From contig NZ_JARQWR010000001.1 in assembly GCF_030766725.1 (NCBI RefSeq), positions 310,001-374,000 of the forward strand: DNA of 64,000 nt, in the 5' to 3' direction. Positions 1-9,172 of the stretch are shown here, piece by piece. Position 1 is the first letter of the stretch. Every line of letters begins with the position of its first letter. A model generated the notes under the pieces. That model was not told the origin of the DNA. It saw only the letters and a program-made list of their open reading frames with translations, and ran no database searches. The translations under genes and the position numbers were made by a program. This stretch comes from Flavobacterium aerium. GTDB lineage: Bacteria > Bacteroidota > Bacteroidia > Flavobacteriales > Flavobacteriaceae.

Positions 1-336
1 ATTGTAAATGTTGCTTCTAGTTTATCGCAGTGGGTTATCCTAGGAGGTTTAATCCTAATGGCTAGTACTGCTATTGGACAAACAGTGGCGATAGTTGGAT
101 TGATTCTTTTTGCTGTAGGAACTGTATTTAGTTTTGTAACATTACCTGTAGAATACGATGCAAGTAATCGTGCTTTAGCTTGGTTGAAAAATAAAAACAT
201 GTTGACTCCAGAAGAATATGCTGGAGCGGAAGATTCATTGAAATGGGCAGCTAGAACTTATGTCGTTGCAGCTGTCGGATCATTGGCAACACTACTATAT
301 TTCGCAATGCGAATACTAGGAAGTTCAAGAAATTAA
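1..336 (+). CDS. Zinc metallopeptidase (YugP/PF04298 family), C-terminal part
   Basis: The reading frame is open from the first base, so this is the last 111 codons of a gene that begins before the window. The visible part has two hydrophobic segments flanking a short loop with LPVEYDASNRALAWL, followed by an EEYAGAEDSLKWAA stretch. That layout is typical of the C-terminus of membrane-embedded neutral zinc peptidases of the YugP type. The catalytic HExxH would lie upstream and cannot be seen. The internal ATG at 58 is not a credible start because the family signature continues in frame before it. A terminator follows directly. The family call rests on the C-terminal motif alone. Confidence 0.72.
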   Translation: MVNVASSLSQWVILGGLILMASTAIGQTVAIVGLILFAVGTVFSFVTLPVEYDASNRALAWLKNKNMLTPEEYAGAEDSLKWAARTYVVAAVGSLATLLYFAMRILGSSRN

Positions 337-356
337 TTATAGGTTGTATGATAAAT

Positions 357-386
357 AAAAAATCCGCTTTTATAGCGGATTTTTTT
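357..386 (+). terminator. Intrinsic terminator of the zinc peptidase gene
   Basis: AATCCGCT (361-368) pairs with AGCGGATT (374-381) around a five-base loop, followed by a T-run. It lies 20 bases after the stop codon. Confidence 0.85.
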
Positions 387-440
387 ATGTAGAAAAATAA
401 GATTACAGTTTATTATTATTGATTTTCATCTTCAATATTT

Positions 441-995
441 TTATTTGAAGACTTCATTTAACCAATTAAAATCATCAGTAGATTTTTTGGTGTTTTTAAT
501 TTTAATTCGAGCATTACAAGTTGTAGTACAACCGCTACCATCCAAACATTTGATTGTAAAAGCAGCACATTTTAATCCTTCGCAATAAATAGACTGACCA
601 CTATGAGTTCCACCTTCACAATCTATCTGAAATCTTCGTTCATTATCAGTGCTTTCATTTTGAATAGGTATTAAGTCCATTTTTTTAATTGAGAATACCT
701 TATTTATTTTGTCTTCCTCAAGTAAAAAATATCCTTCATATTTATTAATAGATTCAAGTTCTGATAATTTAGAGTTTATTAATGAAAATAAATCAGATAA
801 CTTTTGTTCACGAAAATTGTCTAATTCCTCTTTGGAGTCTTTTATTTCCTTATTATAGAAAACTTTTAGTTCGGATAAATTTAAACCATCTGATTTTTCA
901 TCAGCTTGAACTTCGTTAGAATCACAAGCAATGAACAATATGCTCATAAAAAAGAATAAAACTGATAGGCATGTAAATAATTTCAAATTTCCCAT
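441..995 (-). CDS. Cysteine-rich hypothetical lipoprotein
   Basis: I do not recognise this 184-residue protein. It starts with a lipoprotein signal peptide ending in FIAC, so Cys24 is the likely lipidated residue. A charged, probably helical region follows (about residues 30-100). The C-terminal part holds six cysteines at about 126, 138, 143, 150, 156 and 160 within 35 residues, which suggests a small disulfide-stabilised domain exposed outside the cytoplasm. It stands alone, with no operon partner and 168 bases between its start and the next gene upstream on this strand. It could be a lineage-specific accessory gene. That it is a lipoprotein is well supported; its function is unknown. Confidence 0.7.
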   Translation of the reverse strand: MGNLKLFTCLSVLFFFMSILFIACDSNEVQADEKSDGLNLSELKVFYNKEIKDSKEELDNFREQKLSDLFSLINSKLSELESINKYEGYFLLEEDKINKVFSIKKMDLIPIQNESTDNERRFQIDCEGGTHSGQSIYCEGLKCAAFTIKCLDGSGCTTTCNARIKIKNTKKSTDDFNWLNEVFK

Positions 996-1163
996 GATTT
1001 CAAATTTTAATAGTTTTATTAATACAATATAAATAAAAACATTTGAAATCCGATGGATTTTTTAGTGTAATGTGCTTTTAAACAGCGAATTACGGTTTAA
1101 CCGTGATTTTTATTAAGTAAATTATGTATTGATGAATATTTGTTTTTGTTTACAGTACTTTCA

Positions 1164-1634
1164 TTACAATTGAATCTGGCGTTCTATCTGTTGATCCAGA
1201 GAAATAAATGTTTCAGTTCTGGATACACCTTCAATAGCTTGAATTTTAGTATTGAGTAATTGCATTAAATGTTCGTTATCTCGGCAAATAATTTTAATCA
1301 ATATCGACCAGTTTCCTGTTGTATAATGACATTCCAAAACTTCGGGTATTTTTTTTAAAGCCTTAACAGCTTCTGGATTACGAGAAGCCTTATCGAGATA
1401 AATCCCTACGAAAGAAAGCGTATTGTAACCTAAAACTTTATTGTTGATTACGAATTTAGATCCTGCAATAACCCCAGATTGTTCCAGTTTCTTTAAACGT
1501 TGATGAATAGCTGCTCCAGAAATACCAATTTTATTTGCTATTTGAAGGATAGGCTTTCGGGCATCTTCCATTAGATCCCTTAGAATTTCTTTATCAATAC
1601 CGTCAATTTCGATGACTTGTGAATTTATCTTCAT
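1164..1634 (-). CDS. Lrp/AsnC family transcriptional regulator
   Basis: This 156-residue protein has the classic Lrp layout. An N-terminal helix-turn-helix (about residues 12-62, with DGIDKEILRDLMEDARKP and IGISGAAIHQRLKKLEQSGVI) is followed by a ligand-binding RAM/AsnC beta-alpha-beta domain (about 70-150). Family members bind amino acids and form octamers that bend DNA at promoters of amino-acid metabolism genes. The next gene upstream on the same strand is a saccharopine dehydrogenase family enzyme, so a link to lysine metabolism is plausible, but a terminator separates the two and the link is inferred only from position. Confidence 0.93.
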   Translation of the reverse strand: MKINSQVIEIDGIDKEILRDLMEDARKPILQIANKIGISGAAIHQRLKKLEQSGVIAGSKFVINNKVLGYNTLSFVGIYLDKASRNPEAVKALKKIPEVLECHYTTGNWSILIKIICRDNEHLMQLLNTKIQAIEGVSRTETFISLDQQIERQIQL

Positions 1635-1740
1635 GTTACTAAGTTACGAATTGTAACCAAATTTAATGATTAGTTTAATAAATGTTATGAAAATATCTTT
1701 TCTGGGTTTTAAAAAGATGTTTTCTAGTGTGGTATTGTTT

Positions 1741-1774
1741 AAAAGAGCCTAATATAGATATTAGACTCTTTTTT
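1741..1774 (-). terminator. Terminator after the saccharopine dehydrogenase gene
   Basis: An imperfect inverted repeat (AAAAGAGCCTAATAT / ATATTAGACTCTTTT) lies 27 bases past the stop of the minus-strand gene at 1801. A- and T-runs flank it on both sides, so it can work for transcription from either side. Confidence 0.75.
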
Positions 1775-1800
1775 ATAGTATTATGCTAAAGAGTTGTAAC

Positions 1801-3171
1801 TTAACTAATGACATTATTAGGATTGTATCCCATATATGGAACTTCCTTTTCATTAAAAATAACGCCATATTGTTCTAATTCGGTTAGAATAGGAAGGTAT
1901 ACTTCTTTATTAAGTGGTAGTTGAACACCAGGAGTTTTAATGTTTCCGTTCAGGATTTGTAAGGTAGCTATAGCAACGGGTAAGCCCACTGTTTTTGCCA
2001 TAGCGGTATAGGTTTGATCGTCTCCTAAAACAACCATTTTAGAATCGATTTGCTTTTTGTGACCATCGATTTCATAACCAAACTTATGGTACATCACAAT
2101 CATGTCTTTGTCATGCTCTTCTAATGTCCAGCTATCGTTTAGTATTTTTTCAAGAATTTGTGCAGGTGTAGCATGTTGTATACCAACTATCTTGTTTGGA
2201 TTGAAAAGGTCTAATTCAACCAATTTATCCCACATGATGTCATCCTGATCAATTTTTAAATTATGACGTAATTTTAATTCAACAGAATCAGTAGGGTGAT
2301 AAGGTAAGAATGAATTTGTAAATTCACGATAGCTCATGTTTTCAGAATTTTCCATTGGATAACTATCATCAGTCATTCCCAATTGAACAAACATATTCCA
2401 GGCTTTAGAATAGCCTACCCTACGGATGGTTCCTCTATACAAAGTTAAAGCATGATTCAATCCGTAAATAGTTTTGTATTTTAAAGAATCACGATTTGCA
2501 TACGCTTCAAATTTACCATAACCCTCTACTTCCAAAAATTCTGTTCTTCTGAATAATTTTTGATACGGAATATATTTGTAAGTTCCCTCTTGAATAAACT
2601 TTGCTGCGCCACCTTGTCCCGCTAATACAACATTACGAGGATTCCATGTGAATTTGTAATTCCAAAGATTAGTATCCGATTCTGGGGCAACAAGGCCACC
2701 ACAGAAAGATTCAAATAAAATGACTTTTCCTCCTTTTTCACGAATCTCATCAATAACTTTCATGGCACTCATGTGGTCGATACCAGGATCAAGACCAATT
2801 TCATTCATGAAAATTAAATTATTTTCTTTCACTTGTTCATCCAGTTCCTGCATTGCATCACTAATGTAAGATGCAGTTACCAAATGTTTTTTATGGGTAA
2901 TACAATCTTTTGCGACTTCAATGTGTAAGAAAGCAGGCAACATTGAAATAACAATATCAGCATTCTTAATTACCTCATTCCTTTGGTTGGTGTCGAATAT
3001 ATCAAGCTTAATAGCAGTTGCATTCGGATGATTGTATGTTTTCTTTTGAGCCAACTCAAGAGAAAGATCACCAATGGTAAGATGAAGCTGCTCTTGTTCG
3101 GATTTATTGAGTAGATATTGGATTAATGAGGAAGCAGAACGTCCAGCACCAATGATTAAAATATGTCTCAT
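1801..3171 (-). CDS. Saccharopine dehydrogenase family protein
   Basis: The 456-residue protein begins with a Rossmann nucleotide-binding motif (IIGAGRSASSLIQYLL, residues 5-20) and continues with the saccharopine dehydrogenase C-terminal domain, including NEIGLDPGIDHMSAM and FCGGLVAPES. Its length matches Lys9-type saccharopine reductases, which interconvert saccharopine with glutamate and aminoadipate semialdehyde. The bacterial substrate is not certain; lysine degradation or a related opine-like reaction is the usual proposal. It has its own terminator and an AT-rich upstream region shared with the divergent DUF423 gene. Family assignment is solid, exact reaction less so. Confidence 0.88.
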   Translation of the reverse strand: MRHILIIGAGRSASSLIQYLLNKSEQEQLHLTIGDLSLELAQKKTYNHPNATAIKLDIFDTNQRNEVIKNADIVISMLPAFLHIEVAKDCITHKKHLVTASYISDAMQELDEQVKENNLIFMNEIGLDPGIDHMSAMKVIDEIREKGGKVILFESFCGGLVAPESDTNLWNYKFTWNPRNVVLAGQGGAAKFIQEGTYKYIPYQKLFRRTEFLEVEGYGKFEAYANRDSLKYKTIYGLNHALTLYRGTIRRVGYSKAWNMFVQLGMTDDSYPMENSENMSYREFTNSFLPYHPTDSVELKLRHNLKIDQDDIMWDKLVELDLFNPNKIVGIQHATPAQILEKILNDSWTLEEHDKDMIVMYHKFGYEIDGHKKQIDSKMVVLGDDQTYTAMAKTVGLPVAIATLQILNGNIKTPGVQLPLNKEVYLPILTELEQYGVIFNEKEVPYMGYNPNNVIS

Positions 3172-3290
3172 GAAATCTATTTTTTTTTAGATATATAACA
3201 CGAAAGTAGTAATTTGTTATATTTATAAAAAATTTAATCTGAAACAAATCAGTTAAAATTTTAGATATAGCTTTGTATAAAAAATAAATT

Positions 3291-3677
3291 ATGGATAGAA
3301 AAATCATATCAACAGCAGCAATACTAGGGATGGTAGCGATAATCTTAGGAGCTTTTGGAGCGCATGGATTAAAGAACGTATTAAATTTTGAAGCACTAAG
3401 TACTTTTGAAACAGGAGTAAAATATCAAATGTATCATGCATTATTTTTATTATTTGTTGGAATGACTCCTTTATTGATTGAGAAAACTAAAAAAATAATT
3501 TTTTATTTAGTGATTGTTGGAGTGTTTTTCTTCTCTGGTTCTATCTATTTATTGGCAATAAATAGCCTAACACAATTCGATTTTTCTATTATTGGACCAA
3601 TTACACCTATCGGTGGGCTACTGTTAATACTAGCTTGGTTGGTTTTATTCGTGTCTATTTTGAAGAAAAAATCATAA
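3291..3677 (+). CDS. DUF423 family membrane protein
   Basis: A 128-residue, highly hydrophobic protein with four predicted membrane helices. The N-terminus contains the hallmark GAFGAHGLKN near residues 21-30, followed by FETGVKYQMYHALFLL, both diagnostic of DUF423 (YwdK/YgdD-like) inner-membrane proteins. The family's role is not established. It stands alone between the divergent saccharopine dehydrogenase gene and pckA, and the pckA promoter begins just after its stop. Confidence 0.9.
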   Translation: MDRKIISTAAILGMVAIILGAFGAHGLKNVLNFEALSTFETGVKYQMYHALFLLFVGMTPLLIEKTKKIIFYLVIVGVFFFSGSIYLLAINSLTQFDFSIIGPITPIGGLLLILAWLVLFVSILKKKS

Positions 3678-3714
3678 TATTTTTTTAAATAAAATTTATC
3701 TAAAATTTAATTTT

Positions 3715-3722
3715 TACTTTTG
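3715..3722 (+). promoter_or_regulatory. Probable -7 box of pckA
   Basis: TACTTTTG matches the Bacteroidetes -7 consensus TAnnTTTG, 33 bases before the pckA start. No clear TTG is seen at the -33 position, so activity may need an activator. Confidence 0.5.
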
Positions 3723-3755
3723 CAGGCAATTAATAACACAACTCAACATTAAGTT

Positions 3756-5387
3756 ATGGATAATAATAGCCTATTTACGAAAACGATTTCGCTAGAAAAG
3801 TACGGTATTAATGATGTGAAGGAAATCATTTATAACCCTTCATTTGATTTATTATACAATGACGAGCTTAACCCAAATCTTCAAGGTTATGAGAAGGGGT
3901 TTTTGACAGAGCTTGGCGCTGTAAACGTAATGACTGGAGATTTTACTGGTCGTTCTCCTAAGGATAAATATATTGTAAAAGACGATGTTACAAAAGATAC
4001 AATCTGGTGGACTTCAGACAAAGCAGTAAATGACAATAAGCCAATTTCTCCAGACACATGGAATGCTTTAAAAGAAACTACAGTAAAGCAATTATCTGGG
4101 AAAAAATTATACGTAGTAGATGCATTTTGTGGTGCTAACGAAGACACAAGATTAAAAGTGCGTTTTATAATGGAAGTGGCATGGCAGGCACATTTTGTAA
4201 AAAATATGTTTATTCGTCCTACAGAAGAAGAACTAGAGAACTACGGTGAACCGGATTTCGTTGTAATGAACGGTTCAAAAACGGAGTTTAAAGATTACGC
4301 AAAACACGGATTAAATTCGGAAGTATACGTTGCATTCAACTTAACAGAAAAAATTCAGTTAATTGGTGGAACATGGTACGGTGGAGAGATGAAAAAAGGT
4401 TTGTTCTCAATGATGAACTACTATCTTCCATTAAAAGGAATTGCCTCTATGCATTGTTCTGCAAATAAAGGAAAAGATGGAGATGTTGCTGTTTTCTTCG
4501 GATTATCAGGAACAGGAAAAACAACTTTATCTACAGATCCGAAAAGAGAACTTATTGGAGATGATGAGCACGGTTGGGATAATGACGGAGTTTTCAATTT
4601 TGAAGGTGGATGTTATGCTAAAACAATCGATTTAAGTCAAGAAAATGAGCCAGATATCTTTGGGGCAATCAAAAAGAATGCATTATTAGAAAATGTAACA
4701 GTTGATGCAAATGGAAAAATCGATTTTAAAGATGGTTCTGTTACGCAAAATACACGTGTTTCTTACCCAATTGACCATATTGTAAATATTGTTAAGCCAG
4801 TATCTAAAGCAGGTCATGCGACAAAAGTTATTTTCCTTACAGCTGATGCATTTGGAGTTATGCCTCCAGTTTCTAAATTAACACCAGAACAAACTAAATA
4901 TTTCTTCCTTTCAGGTTTTACTGCAAAATTAGCAGGAACAGAACGCGGAGTTACAAAACCAGAACCAACGTTCTCAGCTTGTTTTGGTAAAGCATTTTTA
5001 TCACTTCACCCAACAAAATACGGTGAGGAATTAGTGAAGAAAATGGAACAGCATGAAGCAACTGCTTATATGGTGAATACAGGTTGGAATGGAACAGGAA
5101 AACGTATTTCAATTAAAGATACAAGAGCGATTATCGATAGAATTTTAGATGGATCGATTGAGAAAGCAGAAACTACGGTTGTGCCAATCTTTAATTTGAA
5201 TGTTCCTACAGCTTTAGAAGGCGTTCATACAGGAATTCTTGATCCAAGAAATACTTATTCTGATGCAAAAGAATGGTATAATAAAGCAAATGATTTAGGA
5301 GCTTTATTTGTTAAGAATTTTGTTCAGTATACTGATAATGAAGAAGGTAAAAACTTGGTTAAAGCTGGTCCACAATTGGAAAACTAA
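3756..5387 (+). CDS. pckA: Phosphoenolpyruvate carboxykinase (ATP)
   Basis: This 543-residue enzyme converts oxaloacetate plus ATP to phosphoenolpyruvate, CO2 and ADP in the cytoplasm, the entry step of gluconeogenesis. The ATP-dependent class is recognised from the P-loop [13 protein letters not shown] (from residue 249, Lys255), the upstream [15 protein letters not shown] metal and substrate region, GDDEHGW after the P-loop, and TGRSPKDKY near the N-terminus. The length is normal. It is monocistronic, with its own TACTTTTG promoter element and a strong terminator. Confidence 0.98.
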   Translation: MDNNSLFTKTISLEKYGINDVKEIIYNPSFDLLYNDELNPNLQGYEKGFLTELGAVNVMTGDFTGRSPKDKYIVKDDVTKDTIWWTSDKAVNDNKPISPDTWNALKETTVKQLSGKKLYVVDAFCGANEDTRLKVRFIMEVAWQAHFVKNMFIRPTEEELENYGEPDFVVMNGSKTEFKDYAKHGLNSEVYVAFNLTEKIQLIGGTWYGGEMKKGLFSMMNYYLPLKGIASMHCSANKGKDGDVAVFFGLSGTGKTTLSTDPKRELIGDDEHGWDNDGVFNFEGGCYAKTIDLSQENEPDIFGAIKKNALLENVTVDANGKIDFKDGSVTQNTRVSYPIDHIVNIVKPVSKAGHATKVIFLTADAFGVMPPVSKLTPEQTKYFFLSGFTAKLAGTERGVTKPEPTFSACFGKAFLSLHPTKYGEELVKKMEQHEATAYMVNTGWNGTGKRISIKDTRAIIDRILDGSIEKAETTVVPIFNLNVPTALEGVHTGILDPRNTYSDAKEWYNKANDLGALFVKNFVQYTDNEEGKNLVKAGPQLEN

Positions 5388-5406
5388 GATCAAGTCTATA
5401 ATATCT

Positions 5407-5441
5407 AAAAGAGCTGCAAATCAATTTGCAGCTCTTTTTTT
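5407..5441 (+). terminator. pckA terminator
   Basis: AAAAGAGCTGCAAA (5407-5420) pairs perfectly with TTTGCAGCTCTTTT (5425-5438) around TCAA and is followed by more T residues, 20 bases after the pckA stop. Confidence 0.92.
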
Positions 5442-5486
5442 ATGGTGTAATGTGAAGTGCCTTGTGTAAGAAGTGTATATAAAAAG

Positions 5487-5521
5487 AAAAGCCGCAAAAC
5501 AATTTCTTGTTTGCGGCTTTT
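5487..5521 (-). terminator. hemD terminator
   Basis: AAAAGCCGCAAA (5487-5498) pairs with TTTGCGGCTTTT (5510-5521). On the minus strand it follows the hemD stop by about 20 bases and ends in a T-rich run. Confidence 0.88.
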
Positions 5522-5541
5522 TATATTTTGTTGAGAATATC

Positions 5542-6291
5542 TTATTTATTCTTATTTGCTTCAGCAATGTACTTTTCTAAGGCCATCGTCATGGATGGAG
5601 TCTCAGGTGTTGGTGCAAGAATATCGATTCTTAAACCTGCTTCAAGAGCTTCTTTTTGCGTTGTACTTCCAAAAACAGCAATTCTAGTGTTGTTTTGTTC
5701 GAAGTCAGGGAAGTTCATAAATAGAGACTTAATTCCTGTTGGGCTAAAGAAAGCCAATACATCATAGTAAACATCTTTTAAATCGGAAAGATCACTCATT
5801 ACCGTTTTATAGAAAGTAGCTTGTGACCAAGAAACTTTTAAGCTGTTTAATGTTTGAGGAGCATCAGCATTCAATTGATCAGATGCGGGAAGTAAGAATT
5901 TCTCGTCTTTATACTTCTTGATTAAAGGAGATAAATCAGCGAACTCTTTTTGTCCAACATAAATCTTTCTTTTTCTGTACACTACATATTTTTGAAGATA
6001 AAAAGCAATAGCTTCAGATTGACAAAAATATTTTAAAGTTTCGGGAACTTTGTAACGCATTTCTTCTGCTACTCTAAAAAAGTGATCCACAGAATTTTTA
6101 CTCGTTAAAATGATTGCAGTGTAGTTGTTAAGGTCAATTTTTTGCTGTCTGATGTCTTTGGCGCTAACGCCTTCAACATGTATAAAAGATCTGAAATCAA
6201 CTTTAACTTTATGCTTTTGTTGCAGCTCAAAGTATGGTGAATTTTCTACTTTAGGCTCTGGTTGCGATACCAAAATTGTTTTCACTTTCAT
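5542..6291 (-). CDS. hemD: Uroporphyrinogen-III synthase
   Basis: HemD cyclises hydroxymethylbilane with inversion of ring D to give uroporphyrinogen III, the branch point to heme and siroheme. The 249-residue protein shows the two-domain HemD pattern: an N-terminal alpha/beta lobe with ILTSKNSVDHFFRV and a second lobe with VLAFFSPTGIKSLF and IAVFGSTTQKEALEAG near the C-terminus. HemD sequences are poorly conserved, but these motifs and the DUF4271 neighbour fit the flavobacterial gene. I chose the ATG at 6291 (MKVKTILVSQPEP) rather than an in-frame ATG at 6330, because the latter would overlap the upstream gene and adds 13 residues unlike the family. Confidence 0.9.
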   Translation of the reverse strand: MKVKTILVSQPEPKVENSPYFELQQKHKVKVDFRSFIHVEGVSAKDIRQQKIDLNNYTAIILTSKNSVDHFFRVAEEMRYKVPETLKYFCQSEAIAFYLQKYVVYRKRKIYVGQKEFADLSPLIKKYKDEKFLLPASDQLNADAPQTLNSLKVSWSQATFYKTVMSDLSDLKDVYYDVLAFFSPTGIKSLFMNFPDFEQNNTRIAVFGSTTQKEALEAGLRIDILAPTPETPSMTMALEKYIAEANKNK

Positions 6292-6311
6292 ATTTGAAAT
6301 TTTGTAATGCT

Positions 6312-6977
6312 CTATCTTTTCGTAAACCAATAATACATGAAATAATACGGGGCTATTTCAAGTGCGCAAAGATACAAAATAAAATAGAAGAACTTGCTTT
6401 TTATTAAATTTTGATAATTCTTTAATGAAACTATGTATGTTAACATATTTGTTGCGATAACAATAAATATTAACACATATATTACAACTATTGGTGGTTT
6501 GTCGTTATAAAATAATACAATATTGACGGGTAAGAGTAATAATCCGATATAAGTTCGGTAACTAACTTTTTGAAGATTTAATTGTTCGTTAAACTCTTCA
6601 ATGTTAAATGAGGTTGCAATAATCTTTTCTACAAGATACTTTGAAAGGACAAACGAACCCAGAAGGGTTATGATTTGGATATAAGAAATCCCATTGGTTT
6701 TTGTGGTGTAGCCAAAATAACTAAAGAGCAATTGTATGAAAAAAGCAAAAGAAATTATCTGAACAGTAAAAAGAGCAATGGTAAACCAGCTTTGTGTATT
6801 CCCGCCATCACGGTATATTTTCAGATACTTATTCGTAACCATTAATTTGATAAATTCATTGAATCTATTTTCAAATAATGATCTTGTCAAAGCAACCAAT
6901 ACCAGGGCAACGACAAAGAGAATGGTAGCCCAATCCTTGTTTTCAATTATTCTTTGTTTTAATTCTAATGTTTCCAT
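6312..6977 (-). CDS. DUF4271 membrane protein
   Basis: A 221-residue integral membrane protein with about six hydrophobic helices and a short charged N-terminus. The pattern fits DUF4271, a Bacteroidetes-restricted family of unknown function that is often found directly upstream of hemD, as here (20-base gap, same strand, almost certainly cotranscribed). A minus-strand TAATTTTG box at 6985-6992 is a likely -7 element just before its start. Whether it takes part in heme synthesis is unknown; only the neighbourhood suggests it. Confidence 0.82.
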   Translation of the reverse strand: METLELKQRIIENKDWATILFVVALVLVALTRSLFENRFNEFIKLMVTNKYLKIYRDGGNTQSWFTIALFTVQIISFAFFIQLLFSYFGYTTKTNGISYIQIITLLGSFVLSKYLVEKIIATSFNIEEFNEQLNLQKVSYRTYIGLLLLPVNIVLFYNDKPPIVVIYVLIFIVIATNMLTYIVSLKNYQNLIKSKFFYFILYLCALEIAPYYFMYYWFTKR

Positions 6978-7081
6978 AACGCGGCAAAATTACTAATTTT
7001 ATCAATGTGTTCATTTTATTATAAATTTATTATGAAACAACAGTGATAAAAAGTTTACTTTTGTGCTGAAATTTGATAAAC

Positions 7082-7807
7082 ATGAGTGACGGTATAGTTA
7101 TAATTCCTACCTATAACGAAATTGAAAATATTGAAAGCATAGTAAGAGCGGTATTTTCTTTGCCAAAACCGTTTCATGTGTTGGTTGTAGACGATAATTC
7201 GCCCGATAAAACGGCTGATAAAGTAATGGAACTTCAAAAAGAATTTGAGGGGCGATTATTTATTGAAAATAGAGAAAAAAAATCAGGTTTAGGTACTGCT
7301 TATGTTCATGGTTTTAAATGGGCATTAGCACAGAACTACGAATATATATTTGAAATGGATGCCGATTTTTCTCATAACCCAATGGATTTAGAGAAATTAT
7401 ATAATGCATGCCATACAGATGGAGGATATGTTGCAATAGGTTCACGATATGTAACGGGTGTAAATGTGGTCAATTGGCCTCTGAATAGAGTGTTGATGTC
7501 CTATTTTGCGTCAGTTTACGTGAGAATGATTACCGGAATGCAAATCCATGATGCAACAGCAGGTTTCATTTGTTATAAAAGAGAAGTACTTGAAACTATA
7601 AATTTGGAGAAAATCCATTTTATAGGATATGCTTTTCAGATTGAAATGAAATACCGTGCTTTTGCAAAGAATTTTAAAATTATTGAAGTGCCAATTATCT
7701 TTACAGATAGAACAAAAGGCCAATCAAAAATGAGTAACGCAATTATAAAAGAAGCGATTTTTGGTGTAATTGCATTGCGAATAAAAAAATTGCTAAACAA
7801 GTTATAA
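7082..7807 (+). CDS. Polyprenol monophosphomannose synthase-like family 2 glycosyltransferase
   Basis: This 241-residue GT-A enzyme is closest in pattern to dolichyl/polyprenyl-phosphate mannose synthases, which transfer a sugar from a nucleotide donor to a lipid phosphate at the cytoplasmic membrane face. Visible motifs are IIPTYNEIENI at the N-terminus, VVDDNSPDKTA (Asp37-Asp38) for nucleotide binding, and the metal-binding EMDADFSHNP (DAD, residues 93-95). There is no obvious C-terminal membrane domain, so it is the short soluble form. The ATG at 7082 (MSDGIVIIPTYNE) is preferred over an in-frame TTG at 7073. A TACTTTTG box at 7056-7063 is a likely promoter element. Only 12 bases separate it from the dihydroorotase gene, so they are probably one transcript. 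Confidence 0.92.
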   Translation: MSDGIVIIPTYNEIENIESIVRAVFSLPKPFHVLVVDDNSPDKTADKVMELQKEFEGRLFIENREKKSGLGTAYVHGFKWALAQNYEYIFEMDADFSHNPMDLEKLYNACHTDGGYVAIGSRYVTGVNVVNWPLNRVLMSYFASVYVRMITGMQIHDATAGFICYKREVLETINLEKIHFIGYAFQIEMKYRAFAKNFKIIEVPIIFTDRTKGQSKMSNAIIKEAIFGVIALRIKKLLNKL

Positions 7808-7819
7808 AGGAAACGATAA

Positions 7820-9160
7820 ATGAATAGGGTTTTAATTAAAGACGCAAAGATTGTTAACGAAGGAGTGATTTTCGAAGGAGATGTATTGATTGAAAATGAA
7901 TACATTGTTGAAATTGCTTCGAGCATTAGTCCAAAATCATCAGATTGTAAAATCATTGATGCAGAAGGAAGTTATTTGATTCCGGGGGCGATAGATGATC
8001 AGGTGCATTTTAGAGAACCAGGCTTAACACACAAAGGGAATATTAGTACTGAATCCAAAGCTGCAGTAGCAGGAGGGATTACATCCTTTATTGAGATGCC
8101 TAATACAAGTCCACAAGCAGTTACGCAAGAATTACTAGAAGCAAAGTTTCAGATTGCTGCAGAAACTTCGTATGCAAATTATTCATTTATGTTAGGTGGA
8201 ACGAATGATAACTTGGATGAAATTTTAAAAACGGATCCTAAAACGGTTGCTGGAATAAAATTGTTTTTAGGTTCTTCTACAGGAAATATGTTGGTAGACA
8301 ATGAAGAGGTTTTGGAAAAGATTTTTTCAAGTACACCCATGTTAATTGCAGTGCACTGTGAGGATGAAACTACTATAAAAAACAATTTGGCAAAATACAT
8401 GGAAGAATTTGGTGAGGATATACCGATCAAATATCATCCATTAATTCGAAGCGAAGAAGCATGTTATGTTTCATCTTCAAGAGCGATAGAATTAGCAAAG
8501 AAAACGGGAGCAAGATTACACGTGTTTCATATTTCTACAGGAAAAGAAACAAACTTGTTCACGAACAAAATTCCTTTGGAGAAGAAACAAATCACAGCCG
8601 AGGTTTGTATTCATCACCTTTGGTTTTCTGATGAAGATTATGCGAAAAAAGGATCTTTAATCAAATGGAATCCTGCTGTGAAGACTGCCGATGATAGAAA
8701 AGCATTGTGGGAAGCACTATTAGATGATCGTATTGATGTTATTGCTACAGATCATGCGCCTCATACATTAGAAGAAAAGAAAGGTGTTTACACAAAAGCA
8801 CCATCTGGAGGGCCTTTAGTACAACACGCAGTGGTAGCAATGTTTGAAGCATACCATCAAGGTAAAATCTCAATTGAGAAAATTGTAGAAAAAATGGCAC
8901 ATAATCCTGCTAAAATATTCAAGATTCACAAAAGAGGATTTATTAGAGAAGGATATTATGCGGATTTAGTATTGGTAAATGCAGGTTTACCATGGAATGT
9001 GAAAAAAGAAAATATTTTATATAAATCGGGTTGGTCACCTTTCGAAGGAGTGAATTTTAAATCAAGAATCACGCATACCTTTGTAAATGGACAGTTAGTA
9101 TATCAAAACTTTAAAGTGAAAGAAATTCACTGTGGAGAAAGATTAGTATTCGATCGTTAA
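7820..9160 (+). CDS. pyrC: Dihydroorotase
   Basis: A 446-residue amidohydrolase that closes carbamoyl-aspartate to dihydroorotate in pyrimidine synthesis. Family motifs include the metal site DDQVHFREPGLTHKG (residues 59-73), SFIEMPNTSP, AGIKLFLGSSTG with the lysine usually carboxylated to bridge two metals, HCEDE, HVFHIST, and ATDHAPHTLEEK. The first His of the usual H-x-H metal pair is Gln61 here (Q-V-H), which is odd. I recall similar sequences in related bacteria, but the consequence for metal content is not known. It sits between the glycosyltransferase and the DUF4296 lipoprotein, only four bases after its stop. Confidence 0.93.
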   Translation: MNRVLIKDAKIVNEGVIFEGDVLIENEYIVEIASSISPKSSDCKIIDAEGSYLIPGAIDDQVHFREPGLTHKGNISTESKAAVAGGITSFIEMPNTSPQAVTQELLEAKFQIAAETSYANYSFMLGGTNDNLDEILKTDPKTVAGIKLFLGSSTGNMLVDNEEVLEKIFSSTPMLIAVHCEDETTIKNNLAKYMEEFGEDIPIKYHPLIRSEEACYVSSSRAIELAKKTGARLHVFHISTGKETNLFTNKIPLEKKQITAEVCIHHLWFSDEDYAKKGSLIKWNPAVKTADDRKALWEALLDDRIDVIATDHAPHTLEEKKGVYTKAPSGGPLVQHAVVAMFEAYHQGKISIEKIVEKMAHNPAKIFKIHKRGFIREGYYADLVLVNAGLPWNVKKENILYKSGWSPFEGVNFKSRITHTFVNGQLVYQNFKVKEIHCGERLVFDR

Positions 9161-9172
9161 TTTGTGAAGTGT

